From the NCBI RefSeq assembly GCF_030711595.1, contig NZ_JAUJUJ010000005.1, positions 1 to 64,000 of the forward strand: a stretch of DNA of 64,000 nucleotides, given 5' to 3'. The translations under genes were made by a program, and so were the position numbers. Of the stretch, positions 1 to 7,469 are shown one piece after another (the first letter of the stretch is position 1; every line of letters begins with the position of its first letter). Below the pieces are notes generated by a model. It was not told where the DNA came from, searched no databases, and saw nothing but the letters and a program-made list of their open reading frames with translations. The DNA is from Stenotrophomonas sp. YIM B06876 (GTDB lineage: Bacteria; Pseudomonadota; Gammaproteobacteria; Xanthomonadales; Xanthomonadaceae).

Positions 1-302
1 ACGCCGCGCTCTATGTCCATGCCCAGATCGGGGTACTCCTCCAGCGCCACTCCCTTCGCGCGTAAGGTTTCGGCGATGGCCACGACGTCATCGCCGCCGC
101 TCCAAGCCACAGCGTTGCCCGTGCCCGGCCGGACGCCTTCGGACCGGTAGACCACGAGCGTCGTGTCGCCCGTGCGGTATCCCACCACGCCGTCCATGTC
201 GTCGTCGCGCGGTTCCAGGCCTAGGGTATTGCTGTAGAAATCCCGCGCGCGGTCCAGGTCGCTCACCGCGACGATGGCGCTTGAGGTCTTGTCCTTCAAC
301 AT
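1..302 (-). CDS. VOC (glyoxalase/bleomycin-resistance) family protein, 3' end outside window
   Basis: The minus strand from ATG at 302 reads MLKDKTSSAIVAVSDLDRAR and continues with a DFYSNTLGLEP segment. This is the classic first beta-alpha unit of a vicinal-oxygen-chelate domain, in which one enzyme module binds a divalent metal between paired beta-alpha-beta-beta-beta repeats. About 100 codons are visible and the C-terminus runs off the window. An AGGAG ribosome-binding site lies just upstream of the ATG. Its substrate cannot be inferred, because VOC proteins include lyases, dioxygenases and drug-binding proteins. It is the first of two VOC genes in the first 2 kb. Confidence 0.85.
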   Translation of the reverse strand, partial: MLKDKTSSAIVAVSDLDRARDFYSNTLGLEPRDDDMDGVVGYRTGDTTLVVYRSEGVRPGTGNAVAWSGGDDVVAIAETLRAKGVALEEYPDLGMDIERG

Positions 303-446
303 GGGGCTCTCCTCTTAGCAAGTGCGCCGCGAGCTAGCGAGCACCCGCCGCGGCCCTGCGACCCTGCGCGGGCTGGCGTTGGAGCGGCGTCAAGTCGGCG
401 TTAACCCGCCGCCCACGTGGCGCTCAGCCGAGCCTACGGTCCTTTG

Positions 447-1052
447 TCAGGCGATCTTTCGTGCAAACACTGATCTGTGGTGCTCTAGGAACTTCGCTTG
501 TTCCGGACGGAACTTCTCGACACGCTTAGAAGGGTCGATGAACCATCGTTCAAGCACGTCCCCCGGCAAAGAGAGGTGTGTAAGCATCCTCCCGTTATCG
601 TCGAATGTGATTAGGTGGTCATCGAACAATGCATCTACGTGGGGCGACAGCAGAATGCCGTTGTAGCCGCTGATGCGTTCAGCGTTGGATGAGTCCCTCC
701 ACGCTTTGATATGGCTCGCAACCAACACGCGCTTGTCGGTCACGCCCGTCACCCGGCAGGCTGGATCGAGAAGAATCACACGTTTGCGGAAAAGGCCTTG
801 ACCCACACGAGCCTTGGCCAGCTGCATTCGCTGGGTGACCGGAATGGTTTTGTCATCCTCGATGCGATGCAGCTCTGCGAGTACGTCAGCATCGGGCTCG
901 GACTCGCGCACAAAATTTAACAGGAACGGGGTCAGGTTCACTTCGTAGGCTGGGCCCTCTCTATCGCGTCGATAAGGCGATAAGGTTGGCCCAGCAGCGG
1001 CTCGATGCTGCGATTGACGCAAAGCGTCATCACACCAACCAGAATCTGGCAA
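447..1052 (-). pseudogene. HNH endonuclease domain protein, probably 5'-truncated
   Basis: The C-terminal half carries a recognisable HNH_2-type nuclease core. A GQGLFRKRV segment and the CRVTGV turn precede LVASHIKAW (first His), NGILL (Asn) and the ALFDDHL strand. The first 25 or so residues, from a TTG at 1052 (PDSGWCDDALRQSQHRAAAG), look random. No in-frame ATG with a ribosome-binding site precedes the conserved part. I therefore think the original start has been lost and the reading frame runs into foreign sequence near 975-985. Related nucleases act alone or as effector domains in restriction and anti-phage systems. An intact HNH_2 gene lies 0.9 kb away. A short functional protein from an internal start cannot be excluded. 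Confidence 0.65.
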
Positions 1053-1171
1053 ACGAGGCCGTCAAAGAGGCGCGCGAAGCACTCAAGAAGGCGGAAAAGT
1101 TGCGTGTCCTCAAAATTGCGGAACTCGCAGCCTCTGCAAAAGCATGGCGAGAAAACCGCCCGGCGGAGTGA
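986..1171 (+). other. Possible C-terminal remnant of an unidentified helical protein
   Basis: This frame reads in from upstream (YRVDKAIRLAQQRLDAAIDA) and continues as a Lys/Glu/Ala-rich, strongly helical sequence (KEAREALKKAEKL) to a stop at 1169-1171. It has no convincing start; the best is a TTG at 986. It lies head-on over the poorly conserved 5' end of the HNH reading frame on the other strand. The amphipathic pattern looks like real coding sequence rather than antisense noise, so it may be the tail of a gene deleted when the two flanks were joined. No family is recognised. Confidence 0.3.
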
Positions 1172-1298
1172 ATGAAGCGAACTTCTTGCCCTCCGCTCCG
1201 TGCTCGCCGTAGGCCGTGGTGGGTTGCAGTGGCAGCGTCATCTGACTTTAAGAAGGGTTGTGGCAGCCTGCGCATCCGACAACGTCAGGAGGTGTGCG

Positions 1299-1748
1299 GT
1301 GAAGATCGTTACCAGTCTGAGCTTTCGCGGCCAGTGTCGCGAGGCATTCGAGTTCTACGCGAAAGTCCTGGGCGGAAAGATTACTGCCGCCATGCCTTAC
1401 ACCGAGGCGCCGCCGGAAATGCAGTTGGCCGATCCGAAGTACAAGGATTGGCTGATGCATTGCTGGCTGGAGGTCGGCGACCAGGCGCTGATGGGGGCGG
1501 ATATGGATACCAAGTGGGCCCCCAATGTCGACAAGCCCAAGAATGGCTTCGATGTAACCTTGCATACCAATAATGCCGACCAGGCACGTCGCTGGTTCGA
1601 TGCCCTCAAGGAAGGCGGCAGAGTAGTCATGGATTTCAACAAGACCTTCTGGTCACCCGGGTTCGGTTCGCTGGTCGATCGGTTCGGCGTGCCGTGGGTG
1701 GTGAACACGATTCCCGCCGCACATACTGGCCAGGCAAATCCCCATTGA
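1299..1748 (+). CDS. VOC family protein, PhnB-like
   Basis: A 149-residue protein starting at GTG 1299 (KIVTSLSFRGQCREAFEFYA), with AGGAGG at 1287-1292 placed six bases upstream. That makes this start far better than the upstream frame extension. The segments CREAFEFYAKVLGG, WLMHCWLEVGDQALMGAD and WSPGFGSLVDRFGVPWVVN are the standard marks of the PhnB/3-demethylubiquinone-like branch of the VOC superfamily. These proteins are usually soluble, single-domain and of unproven substrate; some bind metal and promote glyoxalase-type chemistry. It stands alone between the two HNH genes and points away from them. Confidence 0.9.
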   Translation: MKIVTSLSFRGQCREAFEFYAKVLGGKITAAMPYTEAPPEMQLADPKYKDWLMHCWLEVGDQALMGADMDTKWAPNVDKPKNGFDVTLHTNNADQARRWFDALKEGGRVVMDFNKTFWSPGFGSLVDRFGVPWVVNTIPAAHTGQANPH

Positions 1749-1774
1749 GAACGTCAGTGAAGGCGGAAGTCAGA

Positions 1775-1865
1775 GGTGATTTGTATTACTGGCAACCATG
1801 AAAAATAGTGGTGAGAGTAAATATTTATTGCTGGCCTTTCCGATAAGAGATCAGGTTGGAGTATA
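1775..1865. other. AT-rich intergenic patch
   Basis: The stretch around ATGAAAAATAGTGGTGAGAG and AAATATTTATT is clearly A+T-rich against a G+C-rich background. No ORF of useful length is visible. Such patches commonly mark acquired DNA or promoter/H-NS-type sites. Here it separates the VOC gene from the REP-like hairpin and the second HNH gene. Confidence 0.4.
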
Positions 1866-1917
1866 CGACGTCGGCTGCGCGCGCCCATCAGCTGTGTACC
1901 ACGGGAAAATCAAAGGC

Positions 1918-1945
1918 GCTGGGTTGGTGAGCCAACCCAGCCTAC
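1918..1945 (-). repeat. REP-like hairpin with GTAG head
   Basis: A perfect 10-bp inverted repeat, GCTGGGTTGG (1918-1927) and CCAACCCAGC (1932-1941), has a 4-nt loop. On the minus strand it is preceded by GTAG (1942-1945). A GTAG tetranucleotide at the foot of a short stem-loop is the signature of REP elements mobilised by RAYT transposases, for example the SMAG elements of Stenotrophomonas. It sits just past the stop of the HNH gene at 1951 and could also act as its transcription terminator. No second copy was found by eye in this window. Confidence 0.55.
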
Positions 1946-1950
1946 AGCTT

Positions 1951-2760
1951 TCATGGTGATTGATCGGCGCTTTTCGACTTCTCATGCATCGTTTGGCGAT
2001 GCTTGACGATGAATTCTTGGCTCGGCGCGAAGCGTTCCGGTAGCTCGATTTGTTTCCCTTCAGTGGGGAAGAATACGTCGCGCACGAACGTGTCCTTGCT
2101 GGTCTTGAGCCGTTCGGAAAGCAAGATACGGGAATCATCCGTCAGCGAAAATAAGTAGGTGTCGAACGCCTTGTCATGAATGGCGGAAAGGCATAGGCCG
2201 TTGCTGGGGTTCAGGCGGTTGGCCTTGTCAGCACTCCAAGGAACGATGTGGCTGGCGACAAGCAATCGCGGGTCACTCAAGCCGGTGATGCAGCAACGCC
2301 CGCGATAGCTGGCAAGTACTGCTCGACGAAAGAAGTTCTGCTTGATGCGCTGTTGCACAACTGCTTGCCGCACTTCGCCGGTGAAATCGGCCAGTGCATC
2401 GTCATCAGTGGATTGGAGCGCGGCTGCGTGTACCAGTCCACGTTCCTGCTGCAGATGTTGCAGGTGCTGCTCGCACTCGACGGCCAGCGCTTCCCAGTCC
2501 GCGTGGAATCTGGCCCATATTTCACGATCCATTTTGGATGCGCCGCGGAGTCCTTTACGACCAGTGCGAGTGATGGAGGGATCGAGACTGGCGAAGTTCA
2601 CCAGCTTCATCGCCAGTGCGCTTGGCGTTCGCCCAATTAGCTGAGCCAATTCGACGATATCTGGGTTCTTGCTGTGCAGCTTGCCAAAGGGCGTTTGGCA
2701 ATAAAAGTTGAACGCAAGCTTGAGCTGCGTAGGTGTCCAGTTTGAGGCGGCATTTCCCAT
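1951..2760 (-). CDS. HNH endonuclease (HNH_2 type) with N-terminal DNA-binding-like domain
   Basis: A 269-residue protein. Residues 1-60 (WTPTQLKLAFNFYCQTPFGK... LIGRTPSALAMKLVNFASLDP) resemble a small helical DNA-recognition domain. A coiled or polar linker follows, then an HNH_2 nuclease at about 130-215: NFFRRAVLASYRGRCCITGL, VASHIVPW (His171), NPSNGLC (Asn187) and the H/D pair at 195-196. All core residues are present, so it should be active. The start at 2760 has a good purine-rich site (AGGGGG). Such stand-alone HNH_2 proteins are widespread in accessory regions and their targets are mostly unknown. It is transcribed divergently from the gene at 2892. Confidence 0.85.
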   Translation of the reverse strand: MGNAASNWTPTQLKLAFNFYCQTPFGKLHSKNPDIVELAQLIGRTPSALAMKLVNFASLDPSITRTGRKGLRGASKMDREIWARFHADWEALAVECEQHLQHLQQERGLVHAAALQSTDDDALADFTGEVRQAVVQQRIKQNFFRRAVLASYRGRCCITGLSDPRLLVASHIVPWSADKANRLNPSNGLCLSAIHDKAFDTYLFSLTDDSRILLSERLKTSKDTFVRDVFFPTEGKQIELPERFAPSQEFIVKHRQTMHEKSKSADQSP

Positions 2761-2891
2761 TGCATTCCCCCTGATGCTGGTTGCCAGGATACGAGAAGGA
2801 AGGGGGTGCAGCGACTGCTGCGGCTGCGTGAGTGGTCGCAGCCATTGCGACCGACTCCGTTCAACATGCAGGCAACGGAAGGGAGGCGGTG

Positions 2892-3272
2892 ATGAGCGAA
2901 CAAGAGCAAGTGGGATTGAGCGTGCTTGAGTATCTGTACCGCGATGCCGGCAACTTCAAGACGCATGGCGCGTTGCTGTTGAGCGGTTATGAGGTTGGCG
3001 CGGAGGCCGCGATGCTCGGATGCTTGGACTGGGGCAGGCAATTCGTCGCCGAGCAAATCGGCGTCCCTTCGCTATGCGAGGCGCACTGGGCGGCCGTGGG
3101 GGACGGTCCGTCGGACCTCGATCATGCGTACCACGAACTTTCGTGCCTGAGGCCGGCCAATCCAAACGAGCTGCATTCGACTGCACACGGCACACTGGAT
3201 GCTTTGCTGGGGCGGATGCGCGCGGCCAAGGGACGCTGGGATGTGCGGTTGTCGCCTAATTGCGAGCTTTAG
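2892..3272 (+). CDS. Protein of unknown function, 126 aa
   Basis: Starts MSEQEQVGLSVLEYLYRDAG at ATG 2892, with GGAGG at 2882-2886 five bases upstream. The protein is acidic, mostly helical, has no signal peptide or membrane segment, and ends in a Cys-containing tail (RLSPNCEL). I do not recognise a family. It is divergent from the intact HNH gene, with 131 bp between the starts, and is followed by a strong bidirectional terminator. That makes it a single-gene transcription unit. It may be cargo of the same acquired segment; no direct functional clue is visible. Confidence 0.7.
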   Translation: MSEQEQVGLSVLEYLYRDAGNFKTHGALLLSGYEVGAEAAMLGCLDWGRQFVAEQIGVPSLCEAHWAAVGDGPSDLDHAYHELSCLRPANPNELHSTAHGTLDALLGRMRAAKGRWDVRLSPNCEL

Positions 3273-3351
3273 GAGAACAGAGTTCGTTTTGGTCTTTTGT
3301 GGCCGAACCAAGGATCAGTGGCGATGGCTATTGCTCGCACCTCGTACAACG

Positions 3352-3377
3352 AAAAGCCCCGCATTGCGGGGCTTTTT
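3352..3377. terminator. Bidirectional rho-independent terminator
   Basis: A perfect 11-bp stem AAAAGCCCCGC/GCGGGGCTTTT with a 3-nt ATT loop is flanked by A and T runs on both sides. It lies between the convergent genes ending at 3272 (+) and 3496 (-) and can serve both. Confidence 0.92.
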
Positions 3378-3495
3378 GGGGTCAACGATTCTGGCTGGCC
3401 CACCTTGGGCGGTCAGCGCCACGCTGGCATGCCGCGAGCTGGTCCCGTTCGCGCATCAGCCGCGGCGAAGGAGGGAGGCACCGGCGCCGGGTGGA

Positions 3496-3597
3496 TCATG
3501 CGTTGCTTTTCTTTTCGCGCTTCTCGGCCTTTTTTTCCTTCATGGTCTTTGCCGGTTTCTTCTTCTGTTCCTTTTTCTGGTCCATGCCCTTGCTCAT
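3496..3597 (-). CDS. Very basic small protein, 33 aa (KPAKTMKEKK type)
   Basis: Starting at ATG 3597 (MSKGMDQKKEQKKKPAKTMK), preceded by an AGGAGA site seven bases upstream, this protein is about half Lys/Arg and Glu with no hydrophobic core. I recall similar short Lys-rich proteins in xanthomonads and other proteobacteria, all without known function. Possible roles are nucleic-acid or ribosome association, but that is inference from charge alone. The clean ribosome-binding site and the downstream terminator at 3352-3377 support it as a real gene. Confidence 0.75.
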   Translation of the reverse strand: MSKGMDQKKEQKKKPAKTMKEKKAEKREKKSNA

Positions 3598-3904
3598 CGT
3601 CTTCTCCTGGGTGTGAGTGGTGGCGAGCTGCAGTGGCAGCCGCTGGCGCGGTTTACGCGGCCCAGCATAGCCGAGCGGGGTGCGTTGAAGGCGTTTCGGC
3701 ACCGGCGGCCGGGGCGGTGGCGGCCCGTCTTGTTGTGATCCCGGCCAGGGCGCGCTGTGCGCCGCGTGCCGCCCGAACTTGCCGTCTTGCCAAGGCGCAT
3801 CCTTGTTGCCTGACGAGGGTGGTTGTCTGGTTCACCCGCCTCGCGGGCGGGACGCATCGTGCCGGTCCGTGGCTGGGGCCGGAAGGACAGGCCCCCTCCC
3901 ATGG
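3598..3904. other. Intergenic region without a convincing gene
   Basis: About 300 bases between the 33-aa gene and the quinone oxidoreductase. It must carry the promoter of the small gene on the minus strand. A short inverted repeat (CCCGCC with GGGCGG near 3838-3853) may end the oxidoreductase transcript. No ORF here has a plausible start and codon pattern. Confidence 0.5.
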
Positions 3905-4912
3905 CTACCACTGCAGCATGATCTTGCCGATATGCGCGCTGCTCTCCATCAGCGCATGCGCCTTGGCCGCCTCGCGCGCCGGGAAGACCTGGTGGATCAC
4001 CGGGCGGGCCTTGCCGGCTTCCAGCAGCGGCCACACCCGCTCGTGCAGTTGGCGGGCCACCGCGGCCTTGAACGCAACCGGGCGCGCCCGCAGCGTGGAG
4101 CCGGTGATGGTCAGCCGCCGCTGCATGATCAGCAGGGCATCGATGTCGACCTGTCTGCCCCCCAGGGCGGCAATGAATACCAGTCGGCCCTCTTCGGCCA
4201 GCAGCCCCAGTTCGCGGGCCACGTAGTCGCCGGCCACCATGTCCAGGATCACATCCACCCCGCGGCCGTCGGTGTGCTGCTGCACCTCCGCGACGAAATC
4301 CTGCTCGCGGTAGTTGATGGCGTGGGCTCCCAGTTTCTCGCAGGCCGCGCACTTTTCGGCATTGCCTGCGGTGGCGAACACGCGGTGGCCGAACGCCCGG
4401 GCCAGTTGGATGGCGGTGACGCCGATCCCGCTGGAGCCGCCCTGCACCAGCAGCGATTCGGGCGTGCCGTGGTCGGTGGTGCCAAGGCGTCCGCGCTGGA
4501 ACAGGTTGCTCCACACGGTGAAGTAGTTTTCCGGCAGCGCCGCCGCTTCGATAAGGGTCAGCCCCTTGGGTACTGGCAGGCATTGCAGCAGCGGCGCCAC
4601 GGCGTACTGGGCATAGCCGCCCCCGGTGAGCAGCGCGCAGACGGCATCGCCGGGCTTGAGGCCGAACGGGTTGTCGCCGCCGAAGTCGCCTTCGACCAGT
4701 TCGCCGGCCACTTCCAGTCCGGGCAGGTCGGAGGCGCCCGGCGGCGCGGGGTAATTGCCTTGTCGCTGGGCGACATCCGGGCGATTGACGCCGGCGGCCG
4801 CGACCTTGATCAGCACTTCGCCCGGTCCCGGGCGCGGGATCGCGCGTTCGGTTGGCTGCAGTGTGTCCGGTGCACCGGGTCGGGTGATTTCGATGGCTTG
4901 CATGGTGACCAT
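3905..4912 (-). CDS. NAD(P)H:quinone oxidoreductase, PIG3/Qor-like zinc-free MDR family
   Basis: A 335-residue medium-chain reductase. The N-terminal GroES-like domain reads MQAIEITRPG... PGPGEVLIKVAAAGVNRPDVAQRQGNYP. The Rossmann core has GGSSGIGVTAIQLARAFGHRV with an AxxGxxG-type NADPH site, and then ATAGNAEKCAACEKLGA and INYREQDF. No structural-zinc Cys cluster is present, which places it with quinone oxidoreductases of the PIG3/QorA branch rather than the alcohol dehydrogenases. GGAG is spaced five bases from ATG 4912. It probably reduces quinones or enones in the cytosol during redox stress. It is monocistronic. Confidence 0.92.
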   Translation of the reverse strand: MVTMQAIEITRPGAPDTLQPTERAIPRPGPGEVLIKVAAAGVNRPDVAQRQGNYPAPPGASDLPGLEVAGELVEGDFGGDNPFGLKPGDAVCALLTGGGYAQYAVAPLLQCLPVPKGLTLIEAAALPENYFTVWSNLFQRGRLGTTDHGTPESLLVQGGSSGIGVTAIQLARAFGHRVFATAGNAEKCAACEKLGAHAINYREQDFVAEVQQHTDGRGVDVILDMVAGDYVARELGLLAEEGRLVFIAALGGRQVDIDALLIMQRRLTITGSTLRARPVAFKAAVARQLHERVWPLLEAGKARPVIHQVFPAREAAKAHALMESSAHIGKIMLQW

Positions 4913-5334
4913 GTGGGCTCCGTTTCGAGTAGGAAAACCGGGGTCAGAGTGAAGTGGCCCGGGTTGAAATTGGGTGAGCGTGCAGGTTCGACATCGCTCC
5001 GCCTATCGGAATGTGCGAAGCGGTCGCGGTGTCGCGGCCCGGGGTCGATTTCTCGCGGCGTTGTCGAGACCGAACCGGCCCGGACATCACGATATCTTTT
5101 CACGGCAGGGCAGGTGCATGCCAGGAACTATGCAACTCACGGCGCCCGCTGTGATGACACGCCCCGCACTGGGGGATTTTTTCTGCATGGTGGGGAGGGC
5201 CGCGCTTCGGAGCGGCGCAACCCCGGTGATTGAGGCGGTCCTGACGCGCCGGGTGCAATGATGCCTGCTGCGGGTTGCTGCAGGGGGCAGATGTCCCGGT
5301 ACCACCTGGCGATTTTCTCAACGGAGTATTCGAT
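4913..5334. other. Intergenic region between divergent oxidoreductase and hdhA
   Basis: This 422-base spacer carries both divergent promoters. It contains CCGGGGTCAGAGTGAA at 4938-4953, resembling a short motif that I recall recurring between genes in many proteobacteria. No credible ORF is visible. Confidence 0.5.
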
Positions 5335-6102
5335 ATGTACGATCCAGCGGTTTTCCGGCTCGACGGCCAGGTTGCAGTGATCACCGGGGCCGGGGCGGGC
5401 ATCGGCCGGGCCATTGCCGAGACGCTGTCCGGCGCGGGTGCGGCAGTGGTGGTCAGTGACCGCGATATCGAGGCGGCGCAGAGCGTTGCCAAGGCGATCC
5501 TCGCCAATGGCGGTCAGGCGGCCGCACTGGCCTGCGATGTGACCAGAGAGGAGGATCTGGTCGCACTGGTCCAGCGCAGTGTGCAGACTTTCGGCAAGTT
5601 GACGGTGCTGGTCAGCAATGCCGGCGGCGGTGGGCCGAAGCCGTTCGATATGCCGATGGCCGATTTCCGCCGCGCGTTCGATCTCAACGTGTTCTCGCTT
5701 TTCCGCCTGGCGCAGCTGGCCGCACCGGAAATGGAAAAGGCCGGCGGCGGTGCGATCCTGGCGATCACCTCGATGGCGGCCGAGAACAGGAACAGGCGCA
5801 TGGCCGCCTACGGTTCGTCCAAAGCGGCGACCAGCCATCTGGTGCGCAATATCGCCTTCGACCTGGGGCCGAAAAATATCCGCGTGAACGGCATTGCCCC
5901 CGGCGCGACGCGGACGGACGCCCTGAAGTCGGTGCTGAATGACGCGATCGAAAAGAAGATGCTCGAACACACGCCGATCAACCGCCTGGGCGAGCCGCAG
6001 GACATGGCGAACGCGGCGCTGTTCCTGTGCTCGCAGGCGGCAGGCTGGGTCAGTGGCCAGATTTTGACCGTATCCGGTGGCGGGGTGCAGGAACTGGATT
6101 GA
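5335..6102 (+). CDS. hdhA: 7-alpha-hydroxysteroid dehydrogenase, short-chain dehydrogenase/reductase
   Basis: A 255-residue classical SDR: VAVITGAGAGIGRA is the NAD-binding glycine motif, followed by NAGGGGPKPFDMP, the catalytic Ser in AITSMAAEN, the Tyr/Lys pair in AAYGSSKAA, and the C-terminus VSGQILTVSGGGVQELD. From memory it matches Escherichia coli HdhA along nearly its whole length, including MPMADFRRA, NIRVNGIAPGA and HTPINRLGEPQD. HdhA oxidises the 7-alpha hydroxyl of bile acids such as cholate. In a free-living xanthomonad the natural substrate may be another sterol or alcohol. The start at 5335 has a weak ACGGAG site. A hairpin terminator follows. Confidence 0.95.
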   Translation: MYDPAVFRLDGQVAVITGAGAGIGRAIAETLSGAGAAVVVSDRDIEAAQSVAKAILANGGQAAALACDVTREEDLVALVQRSVQTFGKLTVLVSNAGGGGPKPFDMPMADFRRAFDLNVFSLFRLAQLAAPEMEKAGGGAILAITSMAAENRNRRMAAYGSSKAATSHLVRNIAFDLGPKNIRVNGIAPGATRTDALKSVLNDAIEKKMLEHTPINRLGEPQDMANAALFLCSQAAGWVSGQILTVSGGGVQELD

Positions 6103-6155
6103 GACCGGACCGGGTCGATTCTGCGGTCGATTCCGGACGGGAACCGGTGGATAAC

Positions 6156-6182
6156 AGAAAGCCCCGCAATGCGGGGCCTTCT
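6156..6182. terminator. Hairpin terminator between hdhA and the DJ-1/PfpI gene
   Basis: GCCCCGC (6161-6167), an AAT loop and GCGGGGC (6171-6177) form a stem flanked by AGAAA and CTTCT. Both converging genes can use it. The T run is weak but the stem closely resembles the one at 3352. Confidence 0.8.
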
Positions 6183-6224
6183 GTCGATATCGCCAATGGG
6201 TGCCGCCGGCGGGTCAAGCGCCGG

Positions 6225-6908
6225 TCAGCGGGTCTTCACCAGTTTGAGCAGGGCATGGGCCGCCTCTTCCGAGGAGGCGGGGTTCTGGCCCGTCACCAGG
6301 GTGCCGTCGGTGAGCACATGCGGGGCGAAATCCGGACCGCTGGAGTAATGGCCGCCATTGGCCTTGAGCATGTCTTCCACCAGGAACGGCACGATCGCGG
6401 TCAGGCCGACGGCATCCTCCTCGGCGTTGCTGAAGCCGGTGACGTTGCGACCGCTCACCAGCGGCGCGCCGTCTTTGCCGCGCGTGTGTTTGAAGATGGC
6501 CGGCGCATGGCAGACCGCGCCCAGCGGGATGCCGGCGACTATGGTGGATTCGAGCAGGGCGATCGAGTCGCGGTCTTCGGCCAGATCCCACAGCGGGCCG
6601 TGGCCACCGGGATAGAACACCGCATCGAACGGCTGGCCAGCGACGTCGGCCAGTTTGCGGGTATGCGCCAATGCCTCGCGCGCGGCGGCATCGCTGGCAA
6701 AGCGGGTGGTCGCGGCGGTTTGCGCGTCGGGCGCGTCGCTCTTGGGGTCCAGTGGTGGTTGCCCGCCCTGGGGCGAGGCCAGCACGATTTCGGCGCCGGC
6801 ATCGCGGAACACGTAGTAGGGCGCGGCGAATTCCTCCAGCCAGAAACCGGTTTTCTGGCCGGTATCGCCCAGTTGGTCGTGAGAGGTCAGGACCATCAGG
6901 ATCTTCAT
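6225..6908 (-). CDS. DJ-1/PfpI family protein (Hsp31-like, class I glutamine amidotransferase fold)
   Basis: A 227-residue single-domain protein with the DJ-1/PfpI fold: MKILMVLTSHDQLGDTGQKT, WLEEFAAPYYVF (the conserved acidic residue), ASPQGGQPPLDPKS, FYPGGHGPLWDLA and the nucleophile elbow AVCHAPAIF. This set (GHGPLWDL, AVCHAP, NAEE, GQNPASS) defines the branch that includes E. coli Hsp31 and fungal Hsp31-type glyoxalase III proteins. It probably detoxifies methylglyoxal or repairs glycated or unfolded proteins in the cytosol. It converges on hdhA. No strong ribosome-binding site is seen at 6908. Confidence 0.93.
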   Translation of the reverse strand: MKILMVLTSHDQLGDTGQKTGFWLEEFAAPYYVFRDAGAEIVLASPQGGQPPLDPKSDAPDAQTAATTRFASDAAAREALAHTRKLADVAGQPFDAVFYPGGHGPLWDLAEDRDSIALLESTIVAGIPLGAVCHAPAIFKHTRGKDGAPLVSGRNVTGFSNAEEDAVGLTAIVPFLVEDMLKANGGHYSSGPDFAPHVLTDGTLVTGQNPASSEEAAHALLKLVKTR

Positions 6909-7469
6909 GGAGTGTCATTCCGGAACGGGGGGAGGACGAACCTTAGCGGGGCCGCCATTGCCATGGCGTGACTGTGGCGGCCACGTCGATCGGCCCGCGT
7001 CAGATCGCGCTTTTCTGGACTTGCGTCGTGGTGGTGGGGGAGCCGGTTTGTTTGCGTCTTCTGCCGGTGGAACAGACGCGCGTGATGAGCATGCTGTCCC
7101 ACAAGTCACCGCCGCAGTGACGGCGCGGGCGCGGCAGTCCGCCCTCCGGTGCGGTGTCAACCGGTAGGGTGGAAACGCGGTGCAGGCGATCTGCGCCAGC
7201 GGCGATCACGCGCCGCACTGGAGTCGGCCGGGTCGTAGCGTGGCGGGTTGCGCAGGAGCGCCGCAGTTGGCGACACCGGGCTGCCTGTGTGGAGTGGGCA
7301 GCGTCAACGCCAATGCATAAGGCGATACCGCGGTAGCTGAAGGCCGGTGCGCGCGATGATGGGTACAACGGTAACGCCGGCAGCCGGAACAGCGGGTGCC
7401 TGGGCGGTGGGATTGCTGCATGGAAACGGACGCCGCCGGCGTGGCGGCGTCCGTTCCAGCATTGCGTGC
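6909..7469. other. Long intergenic region without a convincing gene
   Basis: About 560 bases between the DJ-1/PfpI start and the end of the 85-aa small gene. Reading all frames gives only Arg/Pro-rich translations typical of non-coding G+C-rich DNA, with no good start. The promoter of the DJ-1/PfpI gene must lie at its left edge. No repeat, tRNA or strong hairpin was recognised. Confidence 0.5.

Noticed and set aside
303-446. Possible integron attC site (GGCGTTGGAGC and GGCGTTAACCC) between cassette-like single genes
   Set aside because: The repeats do not match the RYYYAAC/GTTRRRY core pair, the genes lie in mixed orientation, and no integrase is in the window.
3653-3835. 60-codon minus-strand frame between the small basic gene and the quinone oxidoreductase
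   Set aside because: Ala/Arg/Thr-rich with no ribosome-binding site or conservation by eye.
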